Assembly (NCBI GenBank): GCA_035652335.1
Contig: DASRDZ010000010.1
Location: 1-64,000, forward strand
Length of the DNA: 64,000 bases
Direction: 5' to 3'
From: DASRDZ01 sp035652335
GTDB taxonomy: Bacteria > Chloroflexota > Dormibacteria > Aeolococcales > Aeolococcaceae
Within the stretch, counting starts at the first letter, position 1. The number at the start of each line of letters is the position of its first letter. Positions 59,985 through 64,000 of this stretch are shown one piece after another. The notes under the pieces were generated by a model that saw nothing but the letters and a program-made list of their open reading frames with translations, did not search any database and had not been told where the DNA came from. Made by a program: the position numbers and the translations under genes.

Positions 59985-61504
59985 GCGCCCGCGTCGACGA
60001 TGAGCGCGCCCGCGGTGTGCGGCGGCAGCGTGAGCGTGGCCGTGCCCGTGCCGTCGACCTCGACCGCGACGTCGCGGAAGTGGACGGCGTCGGGATGGTC
60101 CTCGTCGTTGCGGGTGAAGGGGCCCGCTCCGGCGAGGTGGCGCAGGCGCCCGCGCCGTCCCGGCGGCAGGCCGTGCACCTCGACGCCGAGCGGCTCGTCG
60201 AAGAGGCGGTTGGCGAGGAACACCGTGGTGCCCGAGGCGTCGGCGGTGGCGGCGGCGTCGAGCGCGGCGGCGCGGCGCTCACCGGTCATCGGCGGGTCCT
60301 GCACCTGCACGTCGCGGAAGGGCGGCGCGGTGATCTGCTCCGCCTCGACCTGCACCGGCACGGTGCCGGCGCGCGCAGCACGGCGGTAGAGCATCGCCAC
60401 CAGGTAGGCGCTGGTCACGAAGCTGCGCTCACCCCGCGTCTGGATGGGCGCCATGCAGTTGACCAGGTGGCTGATGTGGGCCATCTGCACCCGCGAGGCG
60501 CGCTCGATCATGCGGTTGAAGCAGCCGGCGAAGAACACCGACCAGCTGAGCGGGTGGTTGGTGGTGATGAGGTCGCGCCACTGGTACCACAGGTTCCACT
60601 CGTCGAGCGAGATGGGGATGGCGCGCGAGCCGCCGGCGCTGTCGAACTCCGCCATGTTGCGGTCGAGCATGATGCCGAGCTCGTCGCTGCCGGTGGCCAC
60701 CTGCAGGTAGTCCTCGACGTCGTCGCGCAGGTCGCGGCTCAGCACCGGCCCCGGGAAGTAGAAGTGCACCGACAGCGCGTCGATGTGCTCGCCGGCGATC
60801 TCCACCAGGCCGCGGTTCCACTCGGCGCTGCCGCCCTCGGGTCCGAGCCCACCGCAGCCCACGGCGACGATGCGGATGCCCGGGTCGACCGCGCGCATCG
60901 CGGTGGAGAACTCGACGAAGCGGCGCGCGTACTCGCCGACCGAGCAGTGGCCGATCTCCCAGTCGCCGTACGTCTCGTTGCCGACGGCCCACCACGTCAC
61001 CGGACGCGGTGCCTCGCCGCGGTTGCAGTACCGCACCCACTCCGCGGCCTCCTCGGGCGTGCCGCTGCCGAAGTTGGCCACGAGCATCGGCTCGACGTCG
61101 GTGTCCAGGCAGTAGCGGAGGAACTCGTCGGTGCCCACCTGGTTGGTCTCCACCGGGCCGAACTCGCGGGCCCACTCCGGCGGGAAGGCGTCGCCGAAGC
61201 TGAAGTCGGTCCAGAACTGGCGGTCGTGGGTCGGCCGCTTCGACTTGGGCCCGACGCCGTCGCGCCAGTGGTACCAGTCGGAGAAGCAGCCGCCCGGGTA
61301 GCGGAACATGGTGGGCTGCAGCGCGCGCACGGCGTTGAGGACGTCGCTGCGCGGGGCGTCGCGCTCGGTCGACCAGATGCCGCCGTACATGCCGCGGCCG
61401 AAATGCTCGGTGAGCGCGCCGAACACGAATGGGGAGAGCGGCACGGGTCCTGCACCGGCCGCGCCCACCCGGATCGCGGCGCGCGCCGAGGTGCTCGCTG
61501 GCAT
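59981..61504 (-). CDS. Alpha-L-arabinofuranosidase, GH51-like
   Basis: A 507-residue retaining glycosidase releasing arabinofuranose from arabinan or arabinoxylan fragments. The catalytic acid/base is Glu177 in WWAVGNETYGDWEIG and the nucleophile is Glu302 in ISLDEWNLWYQW. RYPGGCFSDWYHWRDGVG and HFGRGMYGGIW are typical GH51 segments, and the C-terminal beta-sandwich (TLTLPPHTAGALIVDAG) is complete. There is no signal peptide, so it acts inside the cell. A near-consensus promoter (TTGACA-17-TAGGAT) lies 9 nt before the ATG. The stop overlaps PhyH copy 3. Confidence 0.93.
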   Translation of the reverse strand: MPASTSARAAIRVGAAGAGPVPLSPFVFGALTEHFGRGMYGGIWSTERDAPRSDVLNAVRALQPTMFRYPGGCFSDWYHWRDGVGPKSKRPTHDRQFWTDFSFGDAFPPEWAREFGPVETNQVGTDEFLRYCLDTDVEPMLVANFGSGTPEEAAEWVRYCNRGEAPRPVTWWAVGNETYGDWEIGHCSVGEYARRFVEFSTAMRAVDPGIRIVAVGCGGLGPEGGSAEWNRGLVEIAGEHIDALSVHFYFPGPVLSRDLRDDVEDYLQVATGSDELGIMLDRNMAEFDSAGGSRAIPISLDEWNLWYQWRDLITTNHPLSWSVFFAGCFNRMIERASRVQMAHISHLVNCMAPIQTRGERSFVTSAYLVAMLYRRAARAGTVPVQVEAEQITAPPFRDVQVQDPPMTGERRAAALDAAATADASGTTVFLANRLFDEPLGVEVHGLPPGRRGRLRHLAGAGPFTRNDEDHPDAVHFRDVAVEVDGTGTATLTLPPHTAGALIVDAGA

Positions 61505-61513
61505 TCGTTCGAG

Positions 61514-61542
61514 ATCCTAATAAACGTGGTAGAGTGTGTCAA
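61514..61542 (-). promoter_or_regulatory. Promoter for the GH51-PhyH operon
   Basis: Minus strand TTGACA (61537-61542), 17-nt spacer, TAGGAT (61514-61519), then 9 nt to the ATG at 61504, without SD. Its -35 overlaps the region just before the divergent gene's start. Confidence 0.75.
61530..61535 (+). promoter_or_regulatory. -10 box TAGAGT for the esterase gene
   Basis: TAGAGT ends 9 nt before the ATG at 61545 and lies inside the spacer of the opposing promoter, so polymerase can occupy only one direction at a time. Confidence 0.55.
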
Positions 61543-61544
61543 CC

Positions 61545-62462
61545 ATGGCCGAGACGCCCCCCACCTGGATCGAGGCCCTGCGCTCGCTCGACCCCGACGC
61601 CGAGGCCGCGCCCGGCTTCCGCGCCGCCGACTTCCTCGCCCTGCACGACCACCTCGACGCGCCGCCCGGCGCGGTGCGCATGGACGCGGTGGAGTACGCC
61701 CGGGTCGACGGGCAGCCGCTGGTGCTGGACGTCTACGCGCGCGCCGGCGCGTCGGAGCGGCGCCCCGCGGTGCTCTTCGTCCACGGCGGGGGATGGGCGG
61801 GCGGCTGCCGCACCTTCCACTCGCGGCACTGCGCAGCGCTGGCCGAGCTGGGCTACGTCGCCGCCACCGCGGACTACCGCCTGGTGCCGCAGGTGCGCTG
61901 GCCCGAGCCGCTGCTCGACGCCAAGCGGGCGCTGCGCTGGCTGCGCGCCAACGCCGCGCGCCTCGGCGCCGACCCCGACCGCATCGTCATCGCGGGCGGC
62001 TCGGCGGGTGGCCATCTGGCTGCGATGGTCGCATTGACCCCGGGGCGCTTCGAGCCCGCCGGCGCGCCGGACGTGCCGAGCACCGTCTCGGGCGCGGTGA
62101 TCTGGTATCCGTGCGCCGACATGGAGTCGCTGCTGGCGCATCCCGACGGTGGTCCCATGGTGGAGGCGTTCCTCGGCTCGCGCGACGCCGAGACCCTGCG
62201 CGAGGCGTCGCCGCTGTGGCAGGTCGCCGCCGGCGCGCCGCCGTTCCTCACCATGACCGGCTCCGCCGACCAGCTGACCACCGAAGCCGACATCCGCCGC
62301 CTGCACGCGGCCTTCGACGCCTGCGGCGTGCGCAACCGGCTGCGCGTCTTCGACGGCGCCGACCACGCGTTCGACCTGGCCCCGGGCGGCTGGGAGCCCT
62401 GCTTCGCGGAGATGTGCGTCTTCCTCGACGAGGTGGTGGGCGCGGCCGTTCCCGCCGGGTAG
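61545..62462 (+). CDS. Alpha/beta hydrolase, HSL-type esterase
   Basis: A 305-residue esterase of the hormone-sensitive-lipase-like group. The oxyanion motif is FVHGGGWAGG, the nucleophile GGSAGG, the acid in TGSADQLT and the base His in GADHAFDL. Beside an arabinofuranosidase, a role removing acetyl or feruloyl esters from arabinoxylan-derived sugars is plausible but not shown. The ATG at 61545 is preferred over the GTG 9 bp upstream because TAGAGT stands 9 nt before it. Confidence 0.87.
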   Translation: MAETPPTWIEALRSLDPDAEAAPGFRAADFLALHDHLDAPPGAVRMDAVEYARVDGQPLVLDVYARAGASERRPAVLFVHGGGWAGGCRTFHSRHCAALAELGYVAATADYRLVPQVRWPEPLLDAKRALRWLRANAARLGADPDRIVIAGGSAGGHLAAMVALTPGRFEPAGAPDVPSTVSGAVIWYPCADMESLLAHPDGGPMVEAFLGSRDAETLREASPLWQVAAGAPPFLTMTGSADQLTTEADIRRLHAAFDACGVRNRLRVFDGADHAFDLAPGGWEPCFAEMCVFLDEVVGAAVPAG

Positions 62463-62474
62463 GCGCTTCCGCGC

Positions 62475-63482
62475 GTGGCCACGACGGAGGTGCTGCTCGA
62501 CGAGGGCACGGTGCTCGCGCACCTGCGCTCGCGCGGTGTGCTTGGTGATGACGAGGCGGCGGTTGCGCAGGTGCTCGGTGGCGGCGTGTCCAACACCGTC
62601 ATCCTCGTCGAGGCCGGCCCGCGCCGCGTCGTCGTCAAGCAGGCGCTGCCGCGGCTGCGCGTCGCGCGGGAGTGGCTCGCCGACCCGTCGCGCACGGTGA
62701 CCGAGGGCCGTGCCCTGCGGGTGGCCGCGACGCTGCAGGAGGATGCGGTGCCCGCGGTGGTCGACCTCGACGAGGAGCGCAACGTGCTGGTGGTGGCCGC
62801 GGCGCCGGCCGGCACCGGCGACTGGAAGCAGCGGCTGCTGCACGGCGACGTGTCGGAGGACGACGTGCGCGTCGGCGAGTCCGTCGGAGCGCTGCTGGGG
62901 CGATTGCACGCGCGCACCGCGACCGACGCGTCGCTGCGCGCCGACTTCGACGCCTGGGCGGCCTTCGAGCAGCTGCGGGTGGCCCCCTACTTCCGGTCGA
63001 TGGTGGCCGATACTCCGGAGCTGGGCGACATCGTGCTGCCCCACGTGGAGGCGATGGCGCGGCGGCGCGTCTGCCTCGTGCACGGTGACGTCTCGCCGAA
63101 GAACGTCCTCGCCGGCGAGGGCCTGCCCTGGCTGATCGACTTCGAGGTCGCCTGCTGGGGCGATCCCGCCTTCGACGTCGCCTTCCTGCTCACCCACCTC
63201 GCCATGAAGGCGGTGCACCGCCCCGCGCAGGCGCCGGCGCTCGCGCGAGTCGCGAGGGCGTTCCTGGCGGCGTACCGCGCCGAGGCGGGCGCGCTGCTCG
63301 ACGAGGCGCACGCCGCCGCGCTGCTCGGCTGCCTGCTCATGGCGCGCGTCGACGGCAGGTCGCCGGCGGAGTACCTCGACGGCGCGTCGCGCCAGGTGGT
63401 GCGCGGGCTCGGCCTGCGCGTGGCCACGGCTCCGCCGCGTACCCTCGACGCCGCAGTGCAGGAGGCCATGCAGTCCAGATGA
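62475..63482 (+). CDS. Aminoglycoside-phosphotransferase-fold small-molecule kinase
   Basis: A 335-residue APH/choline-kinase-fold phosphotransferase. The ATP site Lys is in RRVVVKQAL, the catalytic loop is CLVHGDVSPKNVL (HGDxxxxN) and the metal motif is LIDFEVACWGDP. The N-terminal VLGGGVSNTVILVEAG is like methylthioribose kinases and related sugar kinases. It probably phosphorylates a sugar or small metabolite rather than an antibiotic. The GTG start is 12 bp after the esterase stop and has no clear SD. The stop overlaps the enolase-like ATG (ATGA), linking kinase and enolase products. Confidence 0.83.
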   Translation: MATTEVLLDEGTVLAHLRSRGVLGDDEAAVAQVLGGGVSNTVILVEAGPRRVVVKQALPRLRVAREWLADPSRTVTEGRALRVAATLQEDAVPAVVDLDEERNVLVVAAAPAGTGDWKQRLLHGDVSEDDVRVGESVGALLGRLHARTATDASLRADFDAWAAFEQLRVAPYFRSMVADTPELGDIVLPHVEAMARRRVCLVHGDVSPKNVLAGEGLPWLIDFEVACWGDPAFDVAFLLTHLAMKAVHRPAQAPALARVARAFLAAYRAEAGALLDEAHAAALLGCLLMARVDGRSPAEYLDGASRQVVRGLGLRVATAPPRTLDAAVQEAMQSR

Positions 63483-64000
63483 GCGACGCCGCCACGCGCA
63501 TCGCGCGCGTCGACGCCTGGGAGGCGCTCGACTCGCGCGGGCGTCCCACCGTCGCCTGCCGGCTGCTGCTGCAGGGCGGTGCCGAGGGGGAGGCGCTGGC
63601 GCCGAGCGGGGCGTCGACCGGCCGGCACGAGGCCGTCGAGCTGCGGGACGGCGGCGAGCGCTACGGCGGGCGCGGCGTGCGCACGGCGGTGGGCAATGTC
63701 CACGCCCTGATCGGCCCGGCGCTGGCGGGCATGGACGCGGCCGACCAGGCGTCGGTGGACGCGCGGATGCGAGAGCTCGACGGGACGCCGCAGCTCGCCC
63801 GTCTCGGCGCCAACGCGGTGCTCGCCGTGTCGCTGGCCTGCGCGCGCGCCGCCGCCGCCGCGACGGGCATCCCGCCGTGGCGCGCGCTCGCCGGGGACGG
63901 CGCCGGCGAGCCGCTGCTGCCCATGCCCATGGTCAACATCCTGAGCGGCGGCGCGCATGCCGGCCGCATGGTCGACGTCCAGGACTACCTCGTCATCCCG
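63479..64000 (+). CDS. Enolase-like protein (3' end outside the window)
   Basis: 174 residues of an enolase-family protein, running off the window. EALDSRGRPTVACRL, PSGASTGRHEAVELRDG and LGANAVLAVSLACARAAA are conserved enolase segments. The metal/substrate loop reads MVNILSGGAHAGRMVDVQDYLVIP instead of the usual NVINGGAHADN(N/S)VDxQEFM, so it may be a divergent paralogue acting on another phosphorylated acid, not the housekeeping eno. It overlaps a sugar-kinase-like gene (ATGA), which supports a catabolic role. The catalytic Lys and Glu residues lie beyond the end, so activity cannot be judged. Confidence 0.82.
   Translation, partial: MSDAATRIARVDAWEALDSRGRPTVACRLLLQGGAEGEALAPSGASTGRHEAVELRDGGERYGGRGVRTAVGNVHALIGPALAGMDAADQASVDARMRELDGTPQLARLGANAVLAVSLACARAAAAATGIPPWRALAGDGAGEPLLPMPMVNILSGGAHAGRMVDVQDYLVIP

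Noticed and set aside
60017..62548. 843-codon plus-strand frame across GH51 and the esterase start
   Set aside because: Crosses both divergent promoters and lacks protein-like composition.
1..64000. Mobile elements, CRISPR arrays, tRNA or rRNA genes
   Set aside because: No transposase or integrase motifs, no regular spaced repeats, and no tRNA-like or rRNA-like sequence noticed on reading; a dedicated scan was not possible.

Overview
This is a 64 kb window of very GC-rich (clearly above 70% by eye) bacterial chromosome, densely packed and dominated by ATGA/GTGA/TGATG overlaps between neighbouring genes. Numerous lipobox-type secreted proteins, an F420-type luciferase-like oxidoreductase, MoxR/DUF58/transglutaminase-like genes and many apparently leaderless genes fit a high-GC soil lineage such as Actinomycetota, Chloroflexota or Candidatus Dormibacterota. 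The sequence alone does not settle which. I saw no rRNA, tRNA, CRISPR array, phage gene or insertion sequence.

Layout. 1-2776: the end of lysS, then serS and a hotdog thioesterase, translationally coupled. 2784-5400: an ABM-type monooxygenase, a CADD/TenA-like iron enzyme, an SDR and a haloacid-dehalogenase-like protein. 5517-10595: LIV-type transporter locus A (LivH; LivM fused to a LivG-like ATPase; a degenerate LivF-like ATPase), converging on a lipoprotein and a solute-binding protein. 10807-17721: an S9 peptidase, diverging from a YbaK editing protein, a GH63-like glucosidase, a flavoprotein disulfide reductase and a beta-carbonic anhydrase. 17774-30103: a lipoprotein, LIV locus B (LivH-LivM fusion; an MFS-LivF-LivG triple fusion) and, seven bases later, a MoxR-DUF58-transglutaminase-like-lipoprotein operon. 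30116-47227: mostly carbohydrate genes (clan-A glycosidase, orphan solute-binding protein, IlvD/Edd dehydratase, GH116, heparinase/alginate-lyase-like, SMP-30 lactonase, GH106-like, PhyH). 47242-56343: an Ig-like surface protein, then LIV locus C (lipoprotein; LivH-LivM fusion; MFS-LivF fusion; LivG; a two-TM protein with an Ada-like Cys motif; a solute-binding lipoprotein), closed by a terminator hairpin. 56383-64000: PhyH, beta-lactamase-fold hydrolase, alpha/beta hydrolase, PhyH coupled to a GH51 arabinofuranosidase, an esterase, an aminoglycoside-phosphotransferase-like kinase and the start of an enolase-like gene.

How it fits together. The carbohydrate block looks like a plant-polysaccharide/glycoside utilisation region (rhamnose, arabinose, glucosides, uronates). 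Two of its three PhyH dioxygenase genes overlap a glycosidase gene. The most unusual content is the set of three branched-chain-amino-acid-type ABC loci in one window, each with a different domain-fusion layout. Two of them carry a Major Facilitator domain fused to the ABC ATPase. A second recurring theme is a TAnnnT -10 element placed 7-10 nt before the start codon, with no Shine-Dalgarno, which suggests leaderless transcripts.
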